Origin: JACDAN01 sp046729215
GTDB lineage: Bacteria > Actinomycetota > Thermoleophilia > Gaiellales > Gaiellaceae
Direction of reading: 5' to 3'
Length of the DNA stretch: 29,024 nt
NCBI GenBank assembly: GCA_046729215.1
Contig: JBKPGE010000163.1
Location: 1 to 29,024, forward strand
Part shown: positions 7,193 to 15,820 of the stretch, one piece after another
Layout of the letters: each line of letters begins with the position of its first letter
How positions within the stretch are numbered: the stretch's first letter is position 1
The notes under the pieces: generated by a model
Databases searched by the model: none
Told to the model about the DNA's origin: nothing
The model's input: only the letters and a program-made list of their open reading frames with translations
Position numbers and translations under genes: made by a program

Positions 7193-8868
7193 GGCAGCGC
7201 GAGCTCTATTTTGCCTGCCGGACGGTCGATGTCGGTGACGCGCACCTCGATCGCGTCACCCAGCCGATACCTCCGCCCGCCGCGCCGCGCGACGAGCGCC
7301 GTCCCGAGACCGTTGAGCTCGAAGTATCCCGGCAGCTTTCGGACCGGCAGGTAGCCCTCGAAGACCTCGCCGAAGCGGGCGAAGATCCCGGATTGGATGA
7401 GGCCCGTGATCTCGCCGTCGAAGGCGTCCTCCCAGCCTCTGTCGTAGAGTACGGCCTCGAGCAACCACGCGAGGCAGATGTCGTCCGCGCGATGCTCGAC
7501 CTCGGCAATCGTCCGTTCCCGGGCCGAGGTGTGCTCGGCAAGCTCGGACAGCTCCTCCGGCGTCGGCTCCCCGGCCGCGCCAAGCTCCCGCAGGAGCGTG
7601 CGGTGGACGACGAGGTCGGGATAGCGCCGGATCGGTGATGTGAAGTGGCAGTACGCCGGGCTGGCGAGGCCCGAGTGGCCGAGGTTCTTCGGGTCGTAGC
7701 GGGCTTGCTTGAGCGCCCGGAGCACGAGCGCCGGAAACGCCTCCACCCCACGCCCGGTCGATTCGACGTATTCGCTCACCCGCTCGCTGATCCGGCCCGC
7801 GAGCTTGCCGGCCTCGGCCGGAGTCATGCGCTCCTCGTCGGAAGCCGGTGGCGTTGGCACCGCGAGGTCAGCCAGCTTCGCAAGGAGCAGAGAGATCGCC
7901 TGCGGATCGGGCCGCTCGTGGACCCGATAGAGGCTCTCGCGCCGCCGGCCCGAGAGCAGGCCGGCCACTGCTTCGTTGGCGAGGATCATCAGCTCCTCCA
8001 CGAGCATGTGCGCGTGCGGCTCGGACTCGAGCCACGCGCGTTCGACCCCGCCCTGACCGTCGAAGGCGAAGACGATCTCGCGGGTCGTGATCCGTAACGC
8101 TCCGCGGTCGAAGCGTCGGCGGCGGAGTTCGAGGGCCAAGCGTTCCGCCAGCCGAATCGCCTCGGTGACGTCTTCCGTTGTGTTCTCCTCGCCGCCCAGG
8201 ATCCGCTCCGCTCGACCGTAGGTCAGCCGCTCACGACTGCGGATCACGGACCGGTAGAAGGAGGCCTCCCCTGGCCTCAGGTCGGCGCCGAACGGGATTT
8301 CGACCGTGACACAGAGGCGGTCCTCGTTCGGACGGAGGCTGCAGAGATCGTCCGAGAGCCTCGGCGGGAGCATCGGCGCCACCCGTCCCGGTACATAGGC
8401 CGAGAACGACCGCCGCGCCGCGCCGTGGTCGAGCAGCGATCCGGCCGGGACGAAGTGGGACACGTCGGCGATGTGCACCCAGGCTCGCAGGCCGTCGCCG
8501 TCGCGCCGGACCGAGATCGCGTCGTCGAAGTCCTTCGCCGTGTCCGGATCGATCGTGAACGCGAGCTGCTCGCGCAGATCGACTCGGCCCTCGAGGGTCG
8601 CGGGCGGCGCGTCGTGCGGCTCATGCTCCTCGACCAGGCCCTCCTGCTCGAGCAGCGCTTCGAGCACGCTTTCGACGGAGTCTGCGGGTCCGAGCACTTT
8701 CTGGAGCCGCGCGCGCCCACGCCGTGGCGCGACGACCGCGAGCTGCCCCGGGCGGACCGCGTCGAGCCCGCGGCGGTCGAGAACGAGCGGAACGCCCGGC
8801 GTAAAGAACGGCTCGCCCACGACGAGGCGGCCGCGCCGACCGACCTCGACCACCACGCGGTCAGACAC
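7189..8868 (-). CDS. rnr: RNase R-type 3'-5' exoribonuclease (RNB family), short form
   Basis: This exoribonuclease degrades structured RNA and, in known systems, the non-stop mRNAs freed by trans-translation. The RNB catalytic domain covers about 100-430 and carries the metal-binding acids in FTIDPDTAKDFDDAIS (Asp107, 113, 115, 116) and the HFTSPIRRYPDLVVHR block. An S1 RNA-binding domain ends the protein (about 480-559). At 559 residues it is clearly shorter than the 700-800 of typical RNase R. The N-terminus has only a reduced OB-like region of about 60 residues and no helix-turn-helix or lysine-rich tail. It follows ftsX by 6 bases and sits three genes before smpB, its functional partner. 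RNase II is the alternative name; the SmpB context favours RNase R. Confidence 0.9.
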   Translation of the reverse strand: MSDRVVVEVGRRGRLVVGEPFFTPGVPLVLDRRGLDAVRPGQLAVVAPRRGRARLQKVLGPADSVESVLEALLEQEGLVEEHEPHDAPPATLEGRVDLREQLAFTIDPDTAKDFDDAISVRRDGDGLRAWVHIADVSHFVPAGSLLDHGAARRSFSAYVPGRVAPMLPPRLSDDLCSLRPNEDRLCVTVEIPFGADLRPGEASFYRSVIRSRERLTYGRAERILGGEENTTEDVTEAIRLAERLALELRRRRFDRGALRITTREIVFAFDGQGGVERAWLESEPHAHMLVEELMILANEAVAGLLSGRRRESLYRVHERPDPQAISLLLAKLADLAVPTPPASDEERMTPAEAGKLAGRISERVSEYVESTGRGVEAFPALVLRALKQARYDPKNLGHSGLASPAYCHFTSPIRRYPDLVVHRTLLRELGAAGEPTPEELSELAEHTSARERTIAEVEHRADDICLAWLLEAVLYDRGWEDAFDGEITGLIQSGIFARFGEVFEGYLPVRKLPGYFELNGLGTALVARRGGRRYRLGDAIEVRVTDIDRPAGKIELALP

Positions 8869-8874
8869 GGAAGG

Positions 8875-9747
8875 CTAGACGCGCAGGAATCTACGCAGCG
8901 TGAGGCCCGAGCCCGCAGCCCCGAGCAGCAGCCCGAAGCTCAACAGGATCAGCGAGATCGCCCAAAAGCCCATCGCGTTCACGTCGGGCCCCGTGTCAAG
9001 GCGCGGGAGGATCGACGGCAACGCCGCCTCCTTGCCCACGAAGAGCAGGATCACCGCGAGCAACGAGCCTCCGAGGCCACAGATCAGCCCCTCGAGCATG
9101 AACGGGCCGCGGACGAACCAGTTCGTCGCCCCGACGAGCTTCATCACCTCGATCTCCCGTCGTCGAGCGAAGATCGAGAGGCGGATCGTGTTCGCGATCA
9201 GGATCGTGGACGCCGAGAGCAGAACGATCACCGCGATGAGGAAGATCGATTCGATCACCTTCGCCACGCTGAGGATCTTCTCCGCGGTCTTCTTCCCGTA
9301 GGTGACCCGGTGAACTCCCGCCGGCATCGGCTTCAGGCTGTTGGCGATCGGCTCGGTGTCCTCGGCCTTCATCGGCGTGACCGTGTATGCAGGGCCGAGC
9401 GGGTTGAAGGGCAGGCCGTCGGCGCCGAAGAGCTCCGGCCGCTGCTTCTTGATCTTGTCGAGCCCTTGCTCCGCGGTGACGAGCTCAAACTTCCGCACCT
9501 GCTGGTTCGAGTCGAGCTTCACGCGCACGGCCTCGACCTGCGCCGGTTTCACGTCACGGTCGAAGAACACCTTGACGACCAGCTCGCCCTTCACGTGGTC
9601 GCTCCAGGAGAGGACGTATGTTCCGAGCGCGATGAAGAGCCCGAGCAGGAACATCCCGATCAGCACGGTCATCGTGGCCGCGACGGTCGTCGAGATGTTC
9701 GCCCCAATCGAGCGGACCGCCTCCCCCAGCATCATCTTCAGCCTCAT
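8875..9747 (-). CDS. ftsX: Cell-division permease FtsX
   Basis: FtsX is the membrane half of the FtsEX complex, which uses ATP to switch on peptidoglycan hydrolases at the division site. The 290-residue protein has one N-terminal span (about 20-48) and an extracytoplasmic domain (about 50-160). Three more spans follow near 163-188, 212-236 and 258-280, the standard FtsX layout. The cytoplasmic RRREIEVMKLVGATNWFVRGPF segment between spans two and three is conserved. Its ATG overlaps the ftsE stop by 4 bases. Many actinobacteria have a hydrolase gene next to ftsEX; here the next gene is an exoribonuclease, so the hydrolase partner must be elsewhere. Confidence 0.95.
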   Translation of the reverse strand: MRLKMMLGEAVRSIGANISTTVAATMTVLIGMFLLGLFIALGTYVLSWSDHVKGELVVKVFFDRDVKPAQVEAVRVKLDSNQQVRKFELVTAEQGLDKIKKQRPELFGADGLPFNPLGPAYTVTPMKAEDTEPIANSLKPMPAGVHRVTYGKKTAEKILSVAKVIESIFLIAVIVLLSASTILIANTIRLSIFARRREIEVMKLVGATNWFVRGPFMLEGLICGLGGSLLAVILLFVGKEAALPSILPRLDTGPDVNAMGFWAISLILLSFGLLLGAAGSGLTLRRFLRV

Positions 9748-10520
9748 TCGGAGGCGTACCCACCGCGGCGCTCGTCGCGCGCGATGCGCCCGTCCTCGAG
9801 GGCGATCACGCGGCGGCGCATCTTGTCGACCATCTCACGGTCGTGCGTCGCCATGACGACTGTCGTGCCGGACCTGTTGATCCGGTACAGCAGCTGCATG
9901 ATGCCCACGGACGTGTCCGGGTCGAGGTTCCCGGTCGGCTCGTCGCAAACGAGCAGCGGAGGGTGGTTGACGAAGGCGCGCGCGATGGAGACGCGCTGCT
10001 GCTCCCCGCCCGAAAGCTCGTCGGGATACGAGTTGACCTTGTGCGTCAGTCCTACGAGGCCGAGCACCTCCGGCACCTTTTGCCGGATCGCGTTCCCGCC
10101 CTCGCCCTGAACCTTCAGCGCATAGGCGACGTTCTCGGCCGTCGTGCGATTGGGAAGGAGCTTGAAGTCCTGGAAGACACAGCCGATGTTGCGGCGAAGC
10201 TGCGGGACTTTCGAGCGGCGCAGCCGCGCCAGGTCCCGTCCGCCGACGACGATCCGACCCGAGGTCGGCTCCAGTTCCTTGAGGAGCAGCCGCACCATCG
10301 TCGACTTGCCCGAGCCCGAGGGCCCGACGAGGAAGACGAACTCGCCCTTCTCGATCACGAATGAAGCACCCTCGAGGGCCGCAACGCTGGGCTCGTAAAC
10401 CTTTCCGACGTTGTCGAACACGATCATCGCGCGCGCGGCGGCAGCCTGAAGGTCCTGCGTTTCAGGCTCGGCAACAGCCGGCGATTCGGTCGCGAGTGTT
10501 TTCTCTTGCACCACAGTCAT
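9744..10520 (-). CDS. ftsE: Cell-division ATP-binding protein FtsE
   Basis: FtsE is the ATPase of the FtsEX complex. Walker A GPSGSGKST (66-74), the Q-loop in CVFQDFKLL (about 114-122), signature LSGGEQQR (169-176), Walker B LLVCDEPTGNLD (189-200) and the His switch in ATHD (His226) are intact. From the first ATG it has 258 residues, about 30 more than usual. The extension (rich in Ala, Glu and Pro) precedes MIVFDNVGKVYEP, where most FtsE proteins begin, so a start at 10427 is possible; neither site has a clear ribosome binding site. A GC hairpin lies just upstream at 10529-10544. It is the first gene after prfB in a tight row. Confidence 0.95.
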   Translation of the reverse strand: MTVVQEKTLATESPAVAEPETQDLQAAAARAMIVFDNVGKVYEPSVAALEGASFVIEKGEFVFLVGPSGSGKSTMVRLLLKELEPTSGRIVVGGRDLARLRRSKVPQLRRNIGCVFQDFKLLPNRTTAENVAYALKVQGEGGNAIRQKVPEVLGLVGLTHKVNSYPDELSGGEQQRVSIARAFVNHPPLLVCDEPTGNLDPDTSVGIMQLLYRINRSGTTVVMATHDREMVDKMRRRVIALEDGRIARDERRGGYASE

Positions 10521-10528
10521 CGCAAAGT

Positions 10529-10544
10529 GCGCGCTCGGGCGCGC
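10529..10544 (-). promoter_or_regulatory. GC hairpin directly before ftsE
   Basis: GCGCGC pairs with GCGCGC around a four-base loop (CCGA on the minus strand), ending 8 bases before the ftsE start. It occupies the place where a ribosome binding site would be expected. It may limit ftsE translation from the upstream ATG or act as a partial terminator after prfB; no T-tract follows. Confidence 0.4.
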
Positions 10545-10586
10545 GGTAGGTCGGGCGATGGTCGGCGAGTCTAGCGAAAAGACCTG

Positions 10587-11691
10587 CTAGACAACCCTTC
10601 CAGCCGCCTTCGCCAGCAAATACTCGTGGATGAAGCCGTCCAGGCCGCCGTCGAGGACGCCTTCGGCATTTCCGACTTCGAAGTCGGTCCGGTGATCCTT
10701 GACCATCTGGTACGGGTGCAGAACGTAGGAGCGGATCTGGCTTCCGAAGCCGGTGTCTTGGGCGACGCCGCGCTCGCGGGCGAGCTCCTCCTCCCGCCGC
10801 TCTTGCTCGAGCTCGGCAAGGCGTGACCTGAGAATGCGAAGCGCCGTCTGCTTGTTCGAGGACTGGGAACGTTCGTTCTGGATCTGGACGACGATGCCCG
10901 TGGGAATGTGCGTTATGCGCACGGCGGAATCCGTCTTGTTCACGTGCTGCCCGCCGGCGCCGCTCGCGCGGTAGGTGTCGATCCGCAGGTCGCCCTCGTC
11001 GATCTCAACGTCCTCCTCCTCCGGCAGGAGCGGTGAGACGATCACCTGCGCGAACGACGTATGGCGCCTGTGCGCCGAGTCGAACGGTGACAGGCGGACG
11101 AGCCGGTGGACTCCGCGCTCGGCCTTCAGGATCCCGTATGCGTTTTCCCCGGACACGGAGAAGGTCGCCGACTTGAGGCCCGCCTCCTCGCCCGGGCTGG
11201 CTTCCAGCAGCTCCGTCTTGAGGCCGCGGTGCTGAGCCCAGCGGAGATACATCCGGAGCAGGATCTCGGCCCAGTCCTGCGCATCCGTGCCGCCCGTGCC
11301 CGAGTGGATCGTCACCACCGCGTCGCCCGCGTCGTACTCGCCGGTGAAGAGCGCGTCCTCCCGCAGGCGGTCGAGCTCGCGCTCGAGCGGCCGTAGGTGT
11401 GTGTCGAGCTCCTCGGCCAGGTCGCCGTCCAGCTGGTAGAGCTCGCGCGCCTCCTCGTAGTCGCGGGTCAGCGACTCGTACCGCTCGAGCCGCCTCGCAA
11501 GACGGGCGTGCTCGGCAGAGACGTCGGCGGCGTGGCGCTGGTCGTCCCAGAAGCCGGGCGCGCCCATCTCGGCCTCCAGCTCACCGACTCGCGTCGTCAG
11601 CGTGTCTGGGTCAAAGGTAATCACGGACCCAGGCGAGCTGGACCCCGATCTCCTCCAGGCGTTCGTCGACGGTCTGCGTGGTCTCGGCCAT
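10587..11691 (-). CDS. prfB: Peptide chain release factor 2, with programmed +1 frameshift
   Basis: RF2 ends translation at UGA and UAA. The main frame (10587-11612) carries the SPF stop-recognition tripeptide (LSPFDSAHRRHTSF) and the catalytic GGQ in GAGGQHVNKTD. The true N-terminus lies in another frame. ATG at 11691 gives 26 codons ending WVRDYL, then an in-frame TGA (11613-11611) in the context CTT TGA C. Slipping one base forward there continues as DPDTLTTRVGELEAEMGAPGFW, matching the family (RGYL followed by DYD in E. coli). The full product is 26 + 341 = 367 residues, the normal RF2 length. A start at the in-frame ATT/GTG region near 11624 would lack the first helix. This is the known autoregulatory frameshift: low RF2 favours slipping. 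Confidence 0.95.
11610..11616 (-). promoter_or_regulatory. prfB +1 recoding site (CTTTGAC)
   Basis: The minus strand reads TAC CTT TGA C at the junction of the two prfB frames, the same slippery CTT and stop TGA followed by C seen in E. coli and most frameshift-type prfB genes. The usual internal Shine-Dalgarno (AGGGGG three bases before CTT) is not visible: upstream are TGG GTC CGT GAT TAC. The stimulation may therefore be weaker or work differently. Confidence 0.9.
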
Positions 11692-11702
11692 CTGCGCTGA
11701 TC

Positions 11703-12452
11703 CTAGTCCCGGCGGCAGAACCTCAGCGCCGACCAGGTCTCGTCGAGCGAGGCAACCTTGTAGTCGACCCAACCGGCGGCCATGCCCCGCTCGCGGACGA
11801 GCAGCTGCGTGACGTCGCCCCGGGCGCCCTTGCCGCCTTTCGGCCAGGCGATCCACAGGCTGCCGCCTTCGGCAACGGAGTCCATCGCCGCGCGGAGCTC
11901 CTCGTCGAGCTCCGTCGGCGTGCGGACGAAGAGCATCACGAGCTCTGCTTCGCCGTCCGTCTGTCGGGCCGCAGCGAGCTTCTGGGCAAGCTCCTTCGGC
12001 GCGTGCACCAACCGGAGCGTCGCGCTGCCCGTGAGCCCGAGCTTCTCTTCGAGCGTCGCGCCGGCATACGGCGCCATAGCGTCCGGGACGACGGGATTCT
12101 CCGGTGGGCGCTCGAGCGCTGTTCGGAGCTGGGTCGCAAGCCCGTCCCAGTCCGAGAACCGGGCGTCAGGGAGGATTGCGCGGACGCGCTCGACCTTGTC
12201 CGGCTCGCCTCCGGCGAAGACCTGCGGCGTGTGGCGAGTCGTCGGCCGGCGCCGCAGCTGAATCCCCATTACGAGACCTTCGCTCGGACGGCGGTCAAGG
12301 TCGACCACGACTGCGTCGGGCGGGTCGTCGGTGAGCTTCTGGAGGTCCGGCGGCCCTTTCGGCGCCGCGACATCGACCTGCTCCGCCAGCGAGCGCAGAT
12401 GGGCTAACGCTTCCGCAGGGTCAGGCGACCAGCTGATCAGGACGACGCGCAG
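11703..12452 (-). CDS. Pseudo-receiver plus DUF3052-like protein, apparent CTG start
   Basis: The 249-residue product has two parts. Residues about 2-112 look like a response-regulator receiver fold: RVVLISWSPDP (strand 1), PDAVVVDLDRRP with an Asp at the phosphorylation position, and TPQVFAGGEPDKVERV. Some of the acidic pocket and the conserved Lys seem missing, so I call it a pseudo-receiver. Residues about 130-249 match the DUF3052 type (GSLWIAWPKGG, then WVDYKVASLDETWSALRF). The frame opens right after the secA stop, which is in the same frame. No ATG, GTG or TTG precedes the first strand; CTG at 12452, six bases after the stop, is the only start that keeps it. Starting at GTG 12308 would delete the fold's first half. 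The function is unknown; the setting is between secA and prfB. Confidence 0.75.
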   Translation of the reverse strand: MRVVLISWSPDPAEALAHLRSLAEQVDVAAPKGPPDLQKLTDDPPDAVVVDLDRRPSEGLVMGIQLRRRPTTRHTPQVFAGGEPDKVERVRAILPDARFSDWDGLATQLRTALERPPENPVVPDAMAPYAGATLEEKLGLTGSATLRLVHAPKELAQKLAAARQTDGEAELVMLFVRTPTELDEELRAAMDSVAEGGSLWIAWPKGGKGARGDVTQLLVRERGMAAGWVDYKVASLDETWSALRFCRRD

Positions 12453-12458
12453 GGCCGG

Positions 12459-15149
12459 TCAGGCCCCATGGCACTTCTTGTACTTCTTGCCGGAGCCGCA
12501 CGGGCACGGATCGTTCCGGCCGACCTTGTCCCACTCGGAGGCGACCCGCTGCTGCTGCGTCGCGACCGCGGTTGCTCCGCCGCCGATCGCGCCCGCCGTG
12601 ACCGCGGCGCCCGCCCCGGCACCGGCGGCTGCGATCGCCTCGGAGCCCGCGAGCGACTCGTGCTGATACGCAAACCCGCCGTCACCGTCGCCGTCCCACC
12701 CGGTCTCCTGCATCTCCTGCAGGGCCCGGGCATCGTCTTGGGCGACCTCGGCGTGGAAGAGGAGCGAGACGACCTCCTCGCGGATCTGGCCACCGAGCTG
12801 CTCGAACATCAGATGGCCCTCGTGGCGGTACTCGACCAGCGGGTCCTTCTGCGCCATCGCGCGGAGGTGGACACCCTCGCGGAGGTAGTCCATGTTCTCG
12901 AGGTGCTCGCGCCAACGGGCGTCGACGACCTGGAGGATCACGTACCGCTCGATCTGCCGCGCGACCTCCTCGCCCCAGGCCTCTTCGCGCTCGCGGTACT
13001 CGTCCTGCGCGGTCTCACGGAAGTCGTCCACGAGCGCCTCGCGGGTCATCTCCCCAAGATCCTCCTGAAGCTCCTCGACGGTGATGTCCGTGCCGAACGC
13101 GTTATTGACGGCCTGGACGAGCCCGGGGATGTCCCATTCCTCCGGGAACTCCTCGGCCGTGTACTCCTGGACGATCGACTGGACGACCTCGTCGATCCAC
13201 TCACGAACGTCGCCCGAGAGGTCCTCGCCCTCGAGGACGCGGCGCCGCTGCTCGTAGATCACCTGCCGCTGCGTGTTCATCACGTCGTCGTACTTGAGGA
13301 CGTTCTTGCGCATGACGAAGTTCTGCTCCTCGACCTTCTTCTGAGCGTTCTCGATCTGCTTGGAGAGGATCGAGGCCTCCATGGGCTGGTCGTCCGGGAG
13401 CTTGAAGCGCTCCATGATGTTGTAGATCCGGTCGCCGGCGAAGAGGCGCACGACCTGGTCCTGGCCGGACAGGTAGTACCGCGATTCGCCGGGATCGCCC
13501 TGGCGGCCTGAACGGCCTCGGAGCTGGTTGTCGATGCGGCGCGCCTCGTGGCGCTCCGTTCCGAGCACGTAGAGGCCGCCGAGCTCGCGGACGCCCTCCT
13601 GGAGCTTGATGTCGACACCCCGGCCGGCCATGTTCGTCGCGATCGTCACGGCGTGCTTCTCGCCGGCGTCTTTGATGATCTCGGCCTCCCGCTCGTGCTG
13701 CTTCGCGTTCAGGACGGCGTGCTCGATGCCGCGGCGCTGAAGGAGCTGGGAGAGGTACTCGGAGGTCTCGACGTCGATGGTTCCGACGAGCACCGGCTGC
13801 CCAGCCTCGTTCCGCTCGACGATGTCTTCGACGACGGCGTCGAACTTGGCCTCCTTGGTCTTGAAGATGAGGTCGTTCCGGTCGTCACGCGCGACGGAGA
13901 CATTCGTGGGGATCTCGACCACGTTCAGGTCGTAGATCTCGACGAACTCCTTCTCCTCGGTCTTCGCTGTGCCCGTCATGCCGGCGAGCTTCTCGTAGAG
14001 CCGGAAGTAGTTCTGCAGCGTGATCGTCGCGAGGGTGACGTTCTCCTCCTGGATCCCGACGCCCTCCTTGGCCTCGATCGCCTGGTGGAGGCCCTCCGAC
14101 CAGCGTCGGCCTTCCATGATCCGGCCCGTGAACTCGTCGACGATCTTGACCTCGCCCTCCTGGACGACGTACTCGACGTCCCGGTTGTAGAGCGACTGGG
14201 CCTTGAGCGCCTGGTTCAGGTGGTTGACGAGCTGGATGTTCTGCGGGTCGTAGAGGTTCTCGATCCCGAGCGCGCGCTCGACCTTGTCGATCGCAGCCTG
14301 GCCCGGTGACACGGTCTTGTGCTTCTCGTCATAGAGGAAGTCGGCGCCGGATGCCTCCGTCTCGTCGATGCCCTTGCCGGCCGTGTTCTTGCTCTGCATG
14401 CCATCGAGGGTCCTCACCACGCGGGCGAAGTCGTAGTACGTCTGGGCGGCCGTCTCGGGCTCGCCGGAGATGATCAGCGGCGTGCGCGCCTCGTCGATCA
14501 AGATCGAGTCGACCTCGTCCACGATCGCGTAGGTGTGGCTCCGCTGAACGACGCCGTCGAGCGAGACCGCCATGTTGTCGCGCAGGTAGTCGAACCCAAA
14601 CTCGGAGTTCGTCCCGTACGTGACGTCGGCGTCGTACGCCTCTTTCCGTTCGGAGAACGCCATCATGTTCTGGATGAAGCCCACGCGCATCCCGAGCGCG
14701 TCCCATACCGGCTTCGTCCACTCCGGGTCGCGCTTCGCCAGGTAGTCGTTCACCGTCACGAGGTGGACGTTTTCGCCGGTGAGCGCGTTCAGGTACAGCG
14801 GCTGAACGGCGACGAACGTCTTTCCTTCACCGGTCTTCATCTCGGCGATGTCGCCCTCGTGGAGGACAATCCCGCCCATCAGCTGCACGTCGAAGAGCCG
14901 GATGCCCATCGTCCGCTTGAACGCCTCACGGACGGCGGCATACGCCTCGAAGAGGACCTCCTCGAGCGGTTCACCGTTCTCGATCCGCTGCCGGAACTCA
15001 GACGTCTTCGCAGCGAGCTCGGCGTCAGAGAGCTTCTCGAAGTCGGGCTCCAGCGTCCCGATGTAGGCGGCCTGTTTCTTGAGTTGCTTGAGCCGCCGGC
15101 CTTCGCCGACGCGGAGGACTTTCTCGAAGCCACCTAGCTGCGTTGCCAC
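12459..15149 (-). CDS. secA: Preprotein translocase ATPase SecA
   Basis: SecA drives export of unfolded proteins through SecYEG. The 896-residue chain is complete. The first nucleotide-binding domain carries EMKTGEGKT (Walker A, about 102-110) and DEVDSILIDEARTPL (Walker B region). The preprotein cross-linking domain, second nucleotide-binding domain (TNMAGRGVDI, GRSGRQGDPG) and helical wing follow, ending in the zinc-binding SEC-C motif (CPCGSGKKYKKCH), which contacts SecB or ribosomes. Between the body and the zinc motif is an unusual Ala/Gly-rich linker of about 30 residues. It lies 50 bases after an unknown acidic protein gene and its stop is used by the following CTG-start gene. Confidence 0.98.
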   Translation of the reverse strand: MATQLGGFEKVLRVGEGRRLKQLKKQAAYIGTLEPDFEKLSDAELAAKTSEFRQRIENGEPLEEVLFEAYAAVREAFKRTMGIRLFDVQLMGGIVLHEGDIAEMKTGEGKTFVAVQPLYLNALTGENVHLVTVNDYLAKRDPEWTKPVWDALGMRVGFIQNMMAFSERKEAYDADVTYGTNSEFGFDYLRDNMAVSLDGVVQRSHTYAIVDEVDSILIDEARTPLIISGEPETAAQTYYDFARVVRTLDGMQSKNTAGKGIDETEASGADFLYDEKHKTVSPGQAAIDKVERALGIENLYDPQNIQLVNHLNQALKAQSLYNRDVEYVVQEGEVKIVDEFTGRIMEGRRWSEGLHQAIEAKEGVGIQEENVTLATITLQNYFRLYEKLAGMTGTAKTEEKEFVEIYDLNVVEIPTNVSVARDDRNDLIFKTKEAKFDAVVEDIVERNEAGQPVLVGTIDVETSEYLSQLLQRRGIEHAVLNAKQHEREAEIIKDAGEKHAVTIATNMAGRGVDIKLQEGVRELGGLYVLGTERHEARRIDNQLRGRSGRQGDPGESRYYLSGQDQVVRLFAGDRIYNIMERFKLPDDQPMEASILSKQIENAQKKVEEQNFVMRKNVLKYDDVMNTQRQVIYEQRRRVLEGEDLSGDVREWIDEVVQSIVQEYTAEEFPEEWDIPGLVQAVNNAFGTDITVEELQEDLGEMTREALVDDFRETAQDEYREREEAWGEEVARQIERYVILQVVDARWREHLENMDYLREGVHLRAMAQKDPLVEYRHEGHLMFEQLGGQIREEVVSLLFHAEVAQDDARALQEMQETGWDGDGDGGFAYQHESLAGSEAIAAAGAGAGAAVTAGAIGGGATAVATQQQRVASEWDKVGRNDPCPCGSGKKYKKCHGA

Positions 15150-15200
15150 CTGTCTAGGGTATCGGAGCCTCGCCGCGAGACCGTGAGTCGCGACCGTCGT

Positions 15201-15812
15201 TCACAGAGGTTTTACGTCAACCGCCCACAGGTCGCCGTCGAGCCGCTCTGCGTGCAGGACGAATTCGTTGTGGCGGTCACGGGCGAGGGCTTCGAGGGTC
15301 GGGAATTCTCCCCAGCCTGCGCGCTCATCGACGAGCAGCGTGCGCTCGTCGCCCTGGACGGCGAGATTCACGGTATCGCCGTCGATCTCCTCCGGGACGT
15401 GTAACACCTCGATTCGGTTGGCCGCGACACCCCAGACGTCGCCGTCGCGGCGGACCGCCCGTGCCCGGTAGGGCGTGTCCAGCTCCTGAACCAGGGCCGC
15501 GGCCAGCGGCTCGAGAGCCCCCTCGGACACGTCGTCTTCGACGAGCAGGGTTCCGTCGGAAAGGGCGACGAAGTCGACTGCGTCGCCGGTGAGCTCCGGC
15601 GCGTCGGCGGTCGCCACGGCGTCCCAGGTTCGCTGGCGGTGGATGCCATGGATTCCGACCTCGCGAAAGGCGGCGAGAAACGGGATCCGCTCGTGCGGCT
15701 CGAGCGGCGCCTCCGGATCGAGGGGCGGTGACTCCGTGGCATCGACGTCGAGGCCCCCTTCGCGTGCCAGCCGCTCGTGCGCCGGCTCGTCATCTCGCCG
15801 CCAGAACGGCAT
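15201..15812 (-). CDS. Acidic protein of unknown function
   Basis: I do not recognise this 203-residue soluble protein. It has a basic start (MPFWRRDDEPAHERLA), an acidic middle, and a repeated strand-rich pattern in which segments such as RRDGDVWGVAANRIEVLHV and LDGDLWAVDVKPL look alike (DGDxWxV). That suggests two related beta units. There are no cysteines, no signal peptide and no membrane segment. The coding frame is clean. It begins 8 bases after the hpf stop and ends 51 bases before secA, so it is probably expressed with hpf, but no shared function can be read from the sequence. Confidence 0.75.
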   Translation of the reverse strand: MPFWRRDDEPAHERLAREGGLDVDATESPPLDPEAPLEPHERIPFLAAFREVGIHGIHRQRTWDAVATADAPELTGDAVDFVALSDGTLLVEDDVSEGALEPLAAALVQELDTPYRARAVRRDGDVWGVAANRIEVLHVPEEIDGDTVNLAVQGDERTLLVDERAGWGEFPTLEALARDRHNEFVLHAERLDGDLWAVDVKPL

Positions 15813-15820
15813 CGCCAGGG

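Noticed and set aside
8425..10110. A 561-codon open frame on the plus strand
   Set aside because: It runs antisense through the clear rnr, ftsX and ftsE genes and has the Arg/Asp/Glu-rich composition typical of GC-rich shadow frames.
12468..15137. Long plus-strand open frames opposite secA
   Set aside because: SecA is complete and unmistakable on the minus strand; these frames show no family motif.
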